64,000 nt of DNA from Artocarpus heterophyllus (lineage: Eukaryota > Streptophyta > Magnoliopsida > Rosales > Moraceae). Shown here one piece after another: positions 11,997 through 23,401 of this stretch. Both the position numbers and the translations under genes were made by a program. How positions within the stretch are numbered: the first letter of the stretch is position 1; every line of letters starts with the position of its first letter. A model generated the notes under the pieces. It searched no databases. It was not told the origin of the DNA and was given only the letters and a program-made list of their open reading frames with translations. The DNA lies in the NCBI GenBank assembly GCA_025403435.1, contig CM046351.1, positions 28,398,599 to 28,462,598 on the forward strand. Reading direction: 5' to 3'.

Positions 11997-12545
11997 GAAT
12001 TTACAAATGATACATATCATTCAAAACGACTGTGTTTTGGTTTCCATGGCAGTATTGGGGAGATGGTGTGAAAAAGGAGAGAGAGCTTTTCCGCCGAAGA
12101 AGAGAAGAGGGATGAGCTTCGATCTCAACAGCTCGAAATCGACCAACAAAACAAAGGCCAATTCGAACAACAAGAAACCGTGGTTCGGTAATAGCAGCAG
12201 TTTTACTAGTGCTACTTCGGGAAAAAACGACGACTTACTCAGTCTGGATCCCTATCATCAAGATGCAAAAGAACATAGTGCTACTGGTACTACCAGGGAA
12301 ACTAAAATTGTCGCAAGTAACAGCAGCAACAAGAATAAGTCCAGAGGCGGTGCACTGATGGAAGGCTCGCGGTGCAGCCGCGTGAACGGGAGAGGGTGGC
12401 GGTGTTGCCAGCAGACACTCGTCGGGTACTCGCTATGCGAGCATCACTTGGGGAAGGGACGGCTGCGGAGCATGACGAGCGTCCGCAGCCGCTCTCTGCA
12501 GGCTGCAGCTAAATCAAGTACTACTCCTCCGCCGCCGCCGAAGCA
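10632..12545 (+). CDS. WRC-domain protein (nuclear, GRF-type zinc-binding domain), 3' end lost in gap
   Basis: A spliced gene with four visible exons: 10632-10943, 11184-11245, 11850-11920 and 12053 to the gap at 12546. All junctions are GT-AG and the frame is kept across them. The start ATG opens MRIRKRPVPFP, a basic N-terminus. Exons 1-2 are Pro-rich then Glu/Lys-rich. Exon 4 carries PPKKRRGMSFDLN, a likely nuclear signal next to a DLN motif. It also carries a complete WRC domain (about 12362-12480) with the C-X9-C-X10-C-X2-H pattern (RCSRVNGRGWRCC...LCEHH). WRC domains are plant-specific and, in growth-regulating factors, bind DNA. No QLQ domain is visible, so this is a WRC-only protein rather than a classical GRF. 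At least 312 codons precede the gap. The C-terminus after a Pro run is missing, and the sequence resumes inside a retrotransposon. Confidence 0.85.
11955..11996. repeat. (AT)n / (GTAT)n microsatellite in WRC intron 3
   Basis: An uninterrupted TA dinucleotide run followed by about three TATG units, within the intron between exons 3 and 4. Confidence 0.9.
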
Positions 12546-12645
12546 NNNNNNNNNNNNNNNNNNNNNNNNNNNNNNNNNNNNNNNNNNNNNNNNNNNNNNN
12601 NNNNNNNNNNNNNNNNNNNNNNNNNNNNNNNNNNNNNNNNNNNNN
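12546..12645. other. Assembly gap (100 N)
   Basis: Exactly 100 N, the usual placeholder for a gap of unknown size. The WRC exon ends on its left and copia gag sequence begins on its right. True distance and order across it are therefore uncertain. Confidence 0.99.
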
Positions 12646-15600
12646 GCTCCAAGAATAAAAAGAATAGGTCGGGGTTCAAGTTGGGACCAAAGGAAGGACT
12701 TTCAAAGAAGCAAAAATTCCAAGGGAAGTGTTTCAACTATGACAAGGTGGGCACAAATCAGTGGATTGTAGACTGCCGAAGAGGAACAAAAAAAAAGGCC
12801 AATGTGGTGGACACCATCACACAAAAAGTGTCAGACATCAGTGTTTTGCTGTGGTCTCTGAAGTCAACATGGTAGACTCTGACTCGAAGGAGTTGTGGCT
12901 CGACAATGGGGCTACACACCATGTTTGTTCTGATAGAGCTGCCTTTACTGAACTCGTACTGTCAGATTCTAGAAAGAAGCTGTATATGGGCAACTCTGCT
13001 ACATCTGAGATCAAGGGTCAAGGGATAGTATTTCTGAAATGACATCAGGCAAGGAAGTCAAGTTGCAAAATGTGTTGTTTGTGCTTGATATCCAAAAGCA
13101 TCTCATTTCTAGAACTCTGCTGAGTTCACATGGCTTCAAGATGGTTTTTGAGGCTGATAAAATAGTTTTATCTAAACATAGGATGTATGTAGGAAAGGGA
13201 TATGTAAAAAATGGAATGTGAAAAATGAATATAATGGCTGTTAAGCCTAATTTCATCAATAAAATAAAAGTCTTCTACTTATATGTTTGAGTCTTCTAAT
13301 TTATGACATGGTAGAATATGTCATGTAAATTATGATATTTTGCATAAACTAATTAACTTGGATCACATACCCACATTTAATATTGATCCCAAACATAAGT
13401 GTAAATATGTCTAGAGGCAAGACTAACAAGATCTTCATTCCAAACGATTGAGAAAAATACTGAATCACTTGATTTGATAATACTAATGTTGTGACTTAAA
13501 ATTTGTTTAAACTAGAGATGGAAACAAATATTTTGTTGCTTTCATATATAATAGCAAAAAATTGCTGTATATTTGTTTAAGAGCAATGATGAAGTTATAG
13601 AGAAGTTTGTTCTCTATAAGCAAGAAGTTAAAAAACCAACTTAATAAGAAAATTAAAATGGTAAGAAGTGATTGTGGTGATGAATATGTAGAACTATTTA
13701 GTGAATTTTGTACACAACATGGTATTATTCACGAGATTATGCCACCCTATATACCTCAGTCAAATGGTATGGCTGAATACAAAAATTGTACTTTAAAGGA
13801 TATGATGAATACGATGCTGATAAGTTCTGGATTGCCATAGAACATGTGGGGGAAGCCATTTTGTTAGCTAATTACCTTTTAAATAAGGTACCCTAAAAGA
13901 AAGAAGACAAGACCCCTTATGATTATGGAAAGATAGAAAGCCTACCTACAAATACTTGAGAGTGTGGGGGTGTCTTACAAAGGTAATGGTACCTACACCA
14001 AAGAAGATGAGAATAGGTCCTAAAATGGTTGATTGCATCTTCATTGGTTATACCCACAACAATAGTCATATTGGTTCCTTGTGTATGAATCTAAAAACCC
14101 TAAGATTCACAAGAACACAATAATGGAATCTAGGAATGCATCATTTTTTGAACATGTATTTTCTTGTAAATCAAAAAGGGATGGTCCAAGTTTGTCTAAA
14201 CAAACATTTGAGACTATTGAAGAGGATAATCAAGATCACTAAGAAGTTGAAACCAAAAAAGAAGAGGAAGAGCCTAGACAAAGTAAAAAGGCAAGGACAA
14301 AAAGTCATTTAGACTAGATTTTTTGACCTATGTGCTAGAGGCTGAACCTCAAACTTTCAAAGAAGCTGTAAGCTTATCTGAGGGTCTTTTATGGAAAGAA
14401 GCCATAAAGAGTGAAATTGATTCCATCATGCAGAATCATACTTAGGAATTAGTGGACCTTCCTCCAAGAAGTAAAGCACTAGGTTCTAAATGAATTTTCA
14501 AACAGAAAATGAAAGCAGATGGAATAATTGACAAGTATAAGGCTAGACTTGTTATAAAAATTATAGACAAAAAAAAGGCCTTGATTACTTTGATACTTAT
14601 TCTCTTGTGACGAGAAGAACCTCCATTAGAATGATTTTGGCGATTGCCGCTTTGTGGAATCTTGAAGTACATCAGATGGATGTAAAGACTACTTTTCTCA
14701 ATGGAGATCTTAAAGAGGAAATTTATATGGAACAACCTGAGGGTTATATTGCTCTAGGACAAGAAAAGAAAGTCTGCAAATTGGTGAAGTCTTTATATGG
14801 ACTTAAACAAGTACCAAAGTAATGGCACGAGAAATTTGACAGTGTCATGATGACAAATGGTTTCAAAATTAATGAGTGTAACAAGTGTGTTTATGTTAAA
14901 AGAACAGACGATGGATATGTCATTCTTTGTCTATATGTAAATGACATGCTAATCATGGGTAGCAATGATCAGATGATCAAATCTACCAAGGATATGTTGA
15001 GCTTTAGGTTTGACAAAAAGACATGGGACTTGCTAATGTGATTTTGAGAATCAAAATCAAAAGGTCTCCTAATGGACTCATCTTGAGCCAGTGATACTAT
15101 ATGGATAAGATAGTTGAAAAATTTAATAAAACGGACTTTGGCATGGCCAGAACACCAATAGATCTTAGTCAACATGTATCTAAAATAGAGGAGAAAATAC
15201 ATTCTAGGAGAAAATACATTCTCGTGATTATGGGTTACACCATACAAGAGATCCTGTTGTTCTTGAAGGGTATTTTGACGCAAGTTGGGTATCTAATATA
15301 CAAGATTTTAAAGCTACAAGTGAAAATGTATTCACTTTGGGAGGCGCAGTAGTCTCATGGAAGTCCTCAAAGTAGACGGTAATTACTAGATTCACTATGG
15401 AATTTAAATTTGTAGCCTTAGATAAAAGCAGTGAAGAAATTGAATGGCTAAAGTATTTCTTGGAGGATATTCCTAAATGGCCTAAACCTATGTCTGTAAT
15501 ATGCATACATTGAGATAATCAATCTACTATTGGCAGGGCATAGAATGTGATGTACAACGGTAAGTCAAGACATATACATCGTCGACATATTACCGTTAGA

Positions 15601-15741
15601 CAACTAATCTTGACAGGAGTCATGACAATAGACTATGTAGGGTCTAAAGAGAATATTGCGGATTCGTTAACCAAAAGACTGAATAGAGATCAAGTTGAGA
15701 AAACATCAAGAGGAATGGGACTTAAGCCCATGAAAGAATAG
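12646..15741 (+). pseudogene. Copia-B gag-pol pseudogene
   Basis: Domains in order: a zinc knuckle with its second Cys and His lost (CFNYDKVGT), a protease relic (LWLDNGATHHVC, Asn for Ser), GAG-pre-integrase remnants near 13310-13470, integrase core (VRSDCGDEY and a decayed AEYKNCTLK), reverse transcriptase (MDVKTTFLNGDLKEEIYMEQ near 14680; catalytic box LYVNDM with Asn replacing the first Asp), and RNase H (NIADSLTKRL near 15650). It ends MGLKPMKE at 15741. Frequent stops and frameshifts show that it is dead. It belongs to the TNT1-like type of plant copia proteins. The N-terminal gag lies in or beyond the gap. Confidence 0.88.
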
Positions 15742-15776
15742 GTCAAAATAGTGGAAACCTAACTTTGTTGACTAGA

Positions 15777-18700
15777 CACTACTACAGACTGGGCATTCCA
15801 TGACAGTTTTAAACCGTCATGGAAAACTTTCACAATGGTTAAAACCATCGTGAAAACCTTCATCGTAGTATAAAATCGAGTTTTCACGATGGTTTTTTTT
15901 ACCGTCGTGGAACCTCAGAATGGGCGCCAATTTGAGGTGTCTTGGGAGAACTCTATTACGACGGTTTTTTCCAGAAACATCATGATAAAGGAAAATTTCC
16001 ATGAATGTCATGTTTCTACGATGGTTTTTACAAAAACCATTGTAGAAAGTTGGTATACCATGACTTTACACGATGGTTTTTACAAAAACCGTTGTGTAAG
16101 GTTTGTTTTCTACGACGATTTTTGCCTAAAACCATCATGGAAAATGGGTCTTGCAAAAAAAAAAAAATTGCTTAAATTTCTGACATCTTACAGGATGGCC
16201 AGTCTAGTATGTTATCCACTACTACAAGGCCCTGATTGCATACAAAAAATGATGTATGTTGAAATTACAAGGTATTTACAAGATTATTTACATTTAAACT
16301 ATTTTGCACAATCATTTATCTACTATCTTTATCTAAAGATGACATACCTATTTACAAATTGTACCCACTCTATTCTAACTTCATTTATATCTATATGTAT
16401 GTAAAATTCTTTTTTTTTTTTAGGGCTTGTATGCCACTATTAATTATATTCCACATGAAATGTAGAATAATAAAAACCACATTTTATGTTTCCTTGTTGT
16501 CTTAGACACTTACATTTGGAATATAACGTTCCGTTCGATCAGAATGTTACCCATTTCTCGCTTGAAGTTTCCCAATCGTTAAGGCACCTAACAATATGTC
16601 ATGATTAAATGAATTAATAGACAACACAATTATATAAAACTTAACATAGTTAATTTTATAAGAAAAATTGACACTTGCAATCTCGGAGTAATACGAAATC
16701 ATCATGTGGTGGGTATCCAAGGAGATCAAACCAATATATTATAATTTTCACTACTATGTATTGTAAACAAACTTTTACACACCATATTAAAATGAACCTG
16801 TTATAAAAATTGACCCAAATACATAAACCTATTTCAATAATTAGCAAATCCTCACTCAAATACCCTAACAATCACATATTCATAACAAACACCAAATCAT
16901 ATTTAATAATCATGCCATAAACAAATCAATACATATAAATACTTATTAATTTATTTAACCTACATAAACTTATCATATTCATTTCAATATTTAAACTAAT
17001 CTTCATCCAAATCATTCATAACTAACATCCAAATCATATTTAATCATCATCACTCTTAAAAAAACATCAACACACAAAAAGATACTTATTAGTTAATCTA
17101 AGTTATACAAACACATCATACCTATTGCAACTTTTAAAAAGCAATGAACACTTGCTCAGTACTTATGCGCCTACATGATTAAAAAATATTCTACTTTCAA
17201 AAGGCAAATGAACTCCATCAACTTTGTTTTCCATGCCATGATTATCGTTCAAATTATAGCTAAAAAAGAGAAAGGTTTCAAACATACGTGGCAACATGTG
17301 TCAGAACAGTTGCTTCTAATTGATTCGAGAAACCTTAAGAGTTAGCATTATAAACATAACGTATGTATGATTGGAATTTTCAACAAAAGTAATACTTACA
17401 TAATATTTGGCTTAAAGCTTTGAAGTTGTTCATCTGCTGTAGATTCCCATGGAAGATAAATACACTTCACCTGAGATTGTTAATACCATAAAAAGTATTT
17501 AACAGCCATGAAGCTCTCCGATGTGTCCTTCATCCCTTTATCACACATGTATGAAAATGATTGGGACCAAAAGCTCACCTTTCTTGGGACTTCAATTGAT
17601 TCTCCTCATCAGCTTCCATGCTCAGGTAATTTGACTCCAAACTAGTTTCATATTTGCTAAAGTCGACATGTCACCATCACTTAATATGACCTACATCAAA
17701 TACACAATTATAAAATTAAAAAAATGTTCTCTAATTTTTAGATAAGAAACAAAAATTTTGGTTAAAAGAAAAGATACAAATGAAAGGAGGATCCATAGAT
17801 CCACCTAAGGAAAAAAAGGAACACTTAAAAAAAATACTAGAAATATTTCGTAAGATTTCAACAACTCGTCAGAAGTGTCAATAGGAATCCATTGAATGAG
17901 ATATTAAACAAAAAGAATCTGCATAAAAGCATGTTAGGTTATATTTCCGGTAATTATTCTGGCAAAGACAAACCTAACCTTTTAACTCTACCAATGTCAC
18001 TTGTATACATTTTAACATATCAATTTCATTAAGTCCAGACCCAGTGCAGTTTTGAAGTAGACAGACTTCTTATATTCACCAAGACCTCTGAGCTTCGGAA
18101 AAGCATACCTCAGAGGCTTTCACATGTGCAAGAAAAATGCCAACCAAGCCCACTCCCGAACCAACCTGTTTAAGTTCACGATAAGCCAAACACAACCCAT
18201 AATTCAGTACAAGAAATAGAAAATTAAAAAAAGGCCACTTAATGCAGGATTAATGGACGAGGGCGTGCGGGAAAGGCGGGGACAAGGGAGGGCAAGGGCG
18301 AGGCAGAGGGGGGAGGCTGGGACGGAAGGGGGGACTCTGAGGGGGAGGAGAGAGAGAGAAAGAGAGGAAGAACTTACACAACGGCGACGGCGATGACAAC
18401 AGCGACGGTGATTTTGAGAGAGAGAGATCGAGTTTGAATGTGGGGGGAGTGCAGGTTTCAAAAATAAAATGCCCTAGGGCCCACATTATACGACGGTTTT
18501 TACAAAAAACGTCGTGTAATGCTTATTCTTCTACAATGGTTTTAGTTAAAACCGTCATGGTATATAAAGCCTTCCACGAAGGTTTTTACTAAACATCGTG
18601 GAAGGCTAGGCATACCATGACTATTTTGGAGAAAATTGTCGTGGTAGACGGTCCCTTACCACGCCGGATTTTCGTCTTCGTAGGTGTAACTCCCTATGTT

Positions 18701-18777
18701 TTTTTCCTCTTATCATAACGGTTTTTAAAAAAAAGTTCATTAAATTAAGGCCATATAATCTCAATTTTTTGATAGTG
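15777..18777. mobile_element. CACTA (En/Spm-type) element, apparently non-autonomous
   Basis: It starts CACTACTACAGACTGGG at 15777 and ends GATAGTG at 18777, so the outermost bases are inverted CACTA termini. The flanks AGA (left) and ATA (right) fit a decayed 3-bp target duplication. Removing the element restores GTTGACTAGA..GATCCAAG of the copia 3'-UTR. Subterminal regions (15790-16150 and 18487-18660) hold many alternating copies of ACGATGGTTTTTAC / AAAACCGTCGTG-type repeats, typical of CACTA elements. No transposase frame was found in the 3.0 kb. Confidence 0.75.
18230..18470 (-). other. Possible captured gene fragment inside the CACTA element
   Basis: A GC-rich, strand-asymmetric block (purine-rich on plus) unlike the AT-rich interior. 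Read on the minus strand it has pyrimidine-rich DNA, short codon-like text and a donor-like GTAAGT near 18377. Such islands resemble a 5'-UTR/first exon picked up by a DNA transposon. No product is recognised. Confidence 0.25.
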
Positions 18778-18780
18778 ATA

Positions 18781-19323
18781 GATCCAAGATCTAGGTTTAA
18801 TGGGATAACTAAACTGAATAGACCAAGTAGGACACTACGGAATTACCCCAACTCATTCCTATGACAAATACCCATAGGAAATGTTAAGCAGTTTGCTTTT
18901 AATGATTCTTATGCATCAATACGCTGAGAATGCAAGCAGAGTAATATACGTTACTCTTAAAGAAAGAATCACCTACGTGAGAGAGAAGTGAGGCCGCTTC
19001 AAAGGAGACTTACTAGGGCTCAATTCTTTAGAAACTCTTGCAGAACCAGACAGATGTTCATGGCCAAAAATGAAAATAACCATGAGAACTGATACAGTGT
19101 CAGCAAAATATCTGTGTGAGGTATGTTATCGTTTACACAAATGCAGAACAGTTTAAGGACATTGCGTCTACTGGTTAGCAAGTAAAGTAAACAATATTTT
19201 CACATGGGAAAAGTACAAGGCTTAACGCCTAACTATTCTATGCAGGTATTAACTTAGAACTCTATCATTATATAGTGACTTTGTTTTCTCTTATCGGTCG
19301 GTCAATTTCATTCATGTGGGGAT
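18781..19323 (+). other. Copia-B 3' untranslated region and polypurine tract
   Basis: This continues the copia sequence interrupted at 15776 (GATCCAAGATCTAGG follows GTTGACTAGA in this family). It is non-coding and ends in the polypurine tract ATGTGGGGAT just before TGTTGAAAA. Confidence 0.6.
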
Positions 19324-19417
19324 TGTTGAAAAAAATTTAAGCATTTTGAGGAGTCATTTTGAGGCTTAATTTTTAGTAGGACTCACTTTGTAAAATAACA
19401 GGTCTGTCATATTTGCG
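19324..19417 (+). repeat. Copia-B 3' LTR, left fragment
   Basis: Begins TGTTGAAAA directly after a polypurine tract and is cut at TTGCG (19413-19417), the target site used by Copia-C. Confidence 0.6.
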
Positions 19418-20854
19418 TGTTAGACATGTATGCCCTAAGGAGTAAAAATGTAATACGTTTTTGAGACATTTTTATCAATAAAGAATTTATTCATTTATAT
19501 ATACCAAATCTTGTCCTCTTTACGTTCATATTTGTTGAATGTATGATAAGAAAACAGTAGTCTGAGACTGTCAGTCTAAACCTTAAGAATTGGGCATATG
19601 ATGGGATGATTATGCGGTAGACACGATTCTTAGGGTGACGGTCTAAAACGTATGATCCGCAATCGAGGGAATAAAGTGGGCGCTTTATTCATGTAAGATT
19701 GTTATGTTGTCTATATCCCTTTTGGGAGAAGGTTTGTCTTGACCATCGGAGTTGGACTCCGTGAATAGAAACATTGGCACGTTGTCATAGGTGACGATGT
19801 GTTGGATCGGGACATAAAATGAATTGATTTGGATAATAATTCCATCTTGGCAAATTGATTCACTTTAGACAGTCATTTGTATTGTATCTTAATCCTGAGA
19901 TGAATAGTGGGTCTGTTGTCCTCGACTTGTGTCTTTTGATGTACCAATGGGTGACTCCCACATCTCTATAGTGGTATGCATGCCGGTACGTTGGAGGCAT
20001 GACTCTTGATAGCGTAGACTTGTTATTCATAGATATGGAATCCATAGCTCCTCTTTAGGAGTAATGATATCCTCTTATATGCGTTGTCCTGTAATTGAAA
20101 AACTGGAGCGCTCAACCATTTGGATACATAGGCGTAACCGAATGGTATACTATCTTTGGATAGTAAGTTTTCTAATGGTGAGACAATGGAACGTAAGATA
20201 AAAATAATCGGGAAGGTAAGACAAAACTTGTCCTTAAGCCGATTATGGATTATCATATGGGGATACGATACACTATGATATGTCATGGAGACTTAGCTAC
20301 ACGAGCTTCCTAATTCTATAAAGTTCGAGAGTGCAGCTCCAAGCTTTTAGTGGAGTAGCGTTGGAGTTGATAATTGTGAAATGTATATCTGGGATATTGG
20401 GTTTCATAATTATCATGAGCTTGAACTTTATAGGTCCATTTTGGTCCCCTTTGCTAGCTCACAAAATCCTGTAATGAACGGCGTGCTTTTCCAATAATTG
20501 GTGACTTATGTCGGATTTATCAGATTGGTTTAAAATTTATAAGAATCAAATAATTTATGTTTGTTTATCGATTGAATTAATTTTGTAAGAAATTAGTTCA
20601 AGATAAACTTGTTGAATTATTGCGATCAAATAATTCTTGTCTGTTTATCGGTTGTTTTAATTTTGGATAAAATTAGAACAAGATAAACTTGTAGAATTAT
20701 TGTGAATTGATTTATTTTCTTAGAGATTATCTTGATAAAGTTTGTTTTGATCAAATAACTTCTCTATTGGGTTATTTGAATCAAAACTGAGACTTTATCC
20801 TTTAGAATCTCGGGTGGAGAATAAATGATTCGCAGAGATTTTTTCTTGAGAGTT

Positions 20855-20884
20855 CGGCCTGCCGATCAAAATGTTCGGCCTGCC
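20855..20884 (+). repeat. Two CGGCCTGCC motifs 21 bp apart in Copia-C U3
   Basis: CGGCCTGCC at 20855-20863 and 20876-20884, each preceded by TT and followed by GATC. The 3' LTR has three such units. The motif is the reverse complement of CGGCAGGCC, which is arrayed in the leader. Confidence 0.85.
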
Positions 20885-20994
20885 GATCAGCGGAGATAAG
20901 ATTACGCGTTTTCACGCGGATATTATCAGATATTGATCCGAACTTGATTCTCTTCGAGTTTTTGAGACCTAATCTGATATAGACTGACCCCAGG

Positions 20995-21010
20995 ACCAAT
21001 AGGTATAAAA
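20995..21010 (+). promoter_or_regulatory. Copia-C LTR core promoter (CCAAT and TATA boxes)
   Basis: CCAAT (20996-21000) is followed by TATAAAA (21004-21010), matched in the 3' LTR by TATAAAA at 37475. This places the LTR transcription start around 21035 and the GC motifs about 120-150 bp upstream of the TATA box. Confidence 0.6.
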
Positions 21011-21288
21011 AGGGAGTGAGTCTCATGATTTACTCAGATCAATTTGAGAGATTAAGAGTGATACTCTTCTAGTGAGCATCTGAAAACTCCTTGAGAGCTT
21101 GTGTTCACAAATCACGAACACTAGCTTTGGGTTCTCTCTGTTGGTTGGAAGGAGAGTCATCGGTGGAAGAGCTGTACGTGTGAGCCTATACTCACTCCAG
21201 TTGTGGATAGAGAATAGCAAAGAAGACCAGTTAGTTGAGGCTCTTCTGGAACGTTACTTCTCTACACGGATTGCGGAGGTTCTTCGGC

Positions 21289-23250
21289 TGTAACACCCGT
21301 ATTTTTAACGGGCATAATTTTGTAAAATTTAATGAATAAAATGTGACTATTTAAAATTACTAAGTTGTTTATGATCATTTAAAAAAAAATACCATTTTAG
21401 TATTTTCTTACCAAGTCTTCCTAAGAAACATTCAAAACTTACCAACACTTACTTCTACCAATCTTGTCTCCCTAAATTATTGCTCAATTATATAGACTTC
21501 TTCTCATTTTGCTAAAGGTATCCGAAGGGGACATTGAATTATTTTCCGTCAATTCATAGAAGACATGGAGATATTTCTCAACCACCTAATTAATTATTTC
21601 CTTATCTTCTTCTATAATTCACTCCAATTATCCCCTCAATTATGTTGGCATTATTGCTAAAAGTCTTCATGGGAGACAAGATGATATTTTCCTTTAAGAC
21701 TCTTTTGTTTCTTCTTACAACTTTTCCCCGTAAACATCCCATTCCTCTTAAGCATTTTGATATCTTTTTATTTAACTATCACCACCTTCTTCTCTAGTTC
21801 TCATTCTCTCCCTTCTCACTTCAAATTTCTAACTAAAGACATAGAGCACAAAGCTCTCTTTGTGGCCAAGACAATTATAATTCCCAACGATGATCGAGGC
21901 GGTTTTAAAGTTAATTCAAGCTTGATTGATAACCCAAACTTTGGTGCTTTTCAAAGAAGTTTTGAGGTAGGTTTTCTTTAATCTAAACTTAGTTTTTAGT
22001 ATGCATTTTCTCCATGTTTAATGCATAAAAATACTTTAATGGCACTAGTAGACGGGTTTACACATAACTCACTTATGAATGTGATTATACGTTGTGCTTT
22101 AGTTTTAATTGTCCTTATGCATGCCTTAGGGTCAAGGATGTGTGGAGCTAACGTTAATTGATTCCAGGATTAAAAGATTGTTGATAAGCTTGAAAGGTAG
22201 GGATTCTATTACTCATTTTTGTGAGGTTTTTATAGAATTAAAATTGATTGTTTTGCCGCAATATATATATATCTATGTTGAACTGATATTATATGAGTAT
22301 CACATATGAAACTATGACATGGACTCGTCTTGTATTGTACGGCGAGGAACATAATGAATTGACACATGTTATAAATTGAGAAGCATGGTTAGAAAAACTG
22401 ACTCTATTAATAATGATTTAATATAGAGAAATGGTGAGACATGAAGAGGGCGGCGGTTACGTCCTTGGGCATGAATACCCAAAAAGGTAAAATAGGGGAA
22501 GGTGATGACGCTTCCTTGGGTTGAAAGTCCCAGAACACACTGTACAGGAATTGATTTGGTGAGGACTCGGGGCTTGATGTCCCCTCACCGGAACACCCTT
22601 GGAATGTTTATGGGGTGATCAAGTGCGCCCATTTGGGTTTCGATGAGTTGAGTGATACTCAATTTAACATGGATACCTAGGAACAATGATGATTGGTAAT
22701 ATTTGTATAAATGTGTAATTATGACACTTGGTAATGATTAACTACGGTATCCATAAGATGTGATCATAATAAACCTCATAATCTGGAATATGATGTAACC
22801 TACTAACCATGCAGTTTTTAATGTGGTAATGGATAAACCATAAGGTGAGTCATGATTTCCCTACTGGGCATGTCGATGCTCATCCCTATCATATCTTCAT
22901 ATCTCAGGTGGAACTCAGTGCAACATATTTGAAGAGGAATAAGCGAAAACAATCCTGCTGTTTTCGTGTTAGAAGACCCTGTTTAATTACAACTTATCTA
23001 CAACATGTAAGAGTTGTATTTTTTTTTTTATGGCTGTGTTAAGTTATTTGGGAATTGTACTATGGTGATGATGACTGTAATTATATATATTGGTGCTACA
23101 CTAAAAACTGTGGTTTGTATTTAAAACGTTTATTTTTATTTTCTTGTTGTTTAAAGACCCATGGGCATTGTTTAATTGATTTAAATAATATAAAATTTAA
23201 AATTATTTTTATTTATTTAAAACTGTTAACCCCCACATAGGGGTGTTACA
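21289..23250 (+). repeat. Gypsy-D 5' LTR (1,962 bp)
   Basis: Starts TGTAACACCC and ends GGGGTGTTACA, a perfect inverted terminal repeat. It is followed by the primer-binding site within 8 bp. It differs from the 3' LTR by one missing T near 21652 and by single-base length differences near 23090 and 23140. Confidence 0.96.
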
Positions 23251-23257
23251 GAATTTT

Positions 23258-23280
23258 TGGTATCAGAGCCTAGGTTCGAT
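23258..23280 (+). promoter_or_regulatory. Gypsy-D primer-binding site (initiator tRNA-Met)
   Basis: TGGTATCAGAGCC is complementary to the 3' end of plant initiator tRNA-Met, including CCA. The following TAGGTTCGAT resembles further complementarity into the tRNA T arm, allowing small gaps. It also forms an inverted repeat, CCTAGG...CCTAGG (23269-23289). Confidence 0.85.
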
Positions 23281-23401
23281 TAACCTAGGGGGTATAGCAC
23301 CACCTTAAAAATTAATCTTTGGGAATGGTTTTAAAGTTAGGTGTTAATGTCATCATCATTTGGTACTGATCCTAGTTAAATTTTCGCAGCCAGTAGAAAC
23401 T

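Larger units (their letters stand above)
19418..21288 (+). repeat. Copia-C 5' LTR, part 1 (up to Gypsy-D)
   Basis: Collinear with 35862-37765 of the 3' LTR with scattered substitutions and small indels. It is interrupted at TCGGC (21284-21288), which is repeated at 30120-30124 after the gypsy element. It contains the U3 GC motifs and a TATA box. Confidence 0.92.

Noticed and set aside
15889..16404. 171-codon frame in the CACTA element
   Set aside because: Translation of subterminal repeats and AT-rich DNA; no transposase motif.
20023..20286. Minus frame recurring at 36470-36733 and, on plus, at 57552-57815
   Set aside because: The recurrence is simply the Copia-C family LTR; no domain, and LTRs are non-coding.
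23269..23289. Possible tRNA (GGTTCGATTAACC looks like a T arm)
   Set aside because: No D or anticodon arms; it overlaps the gypsy primer-binding site.
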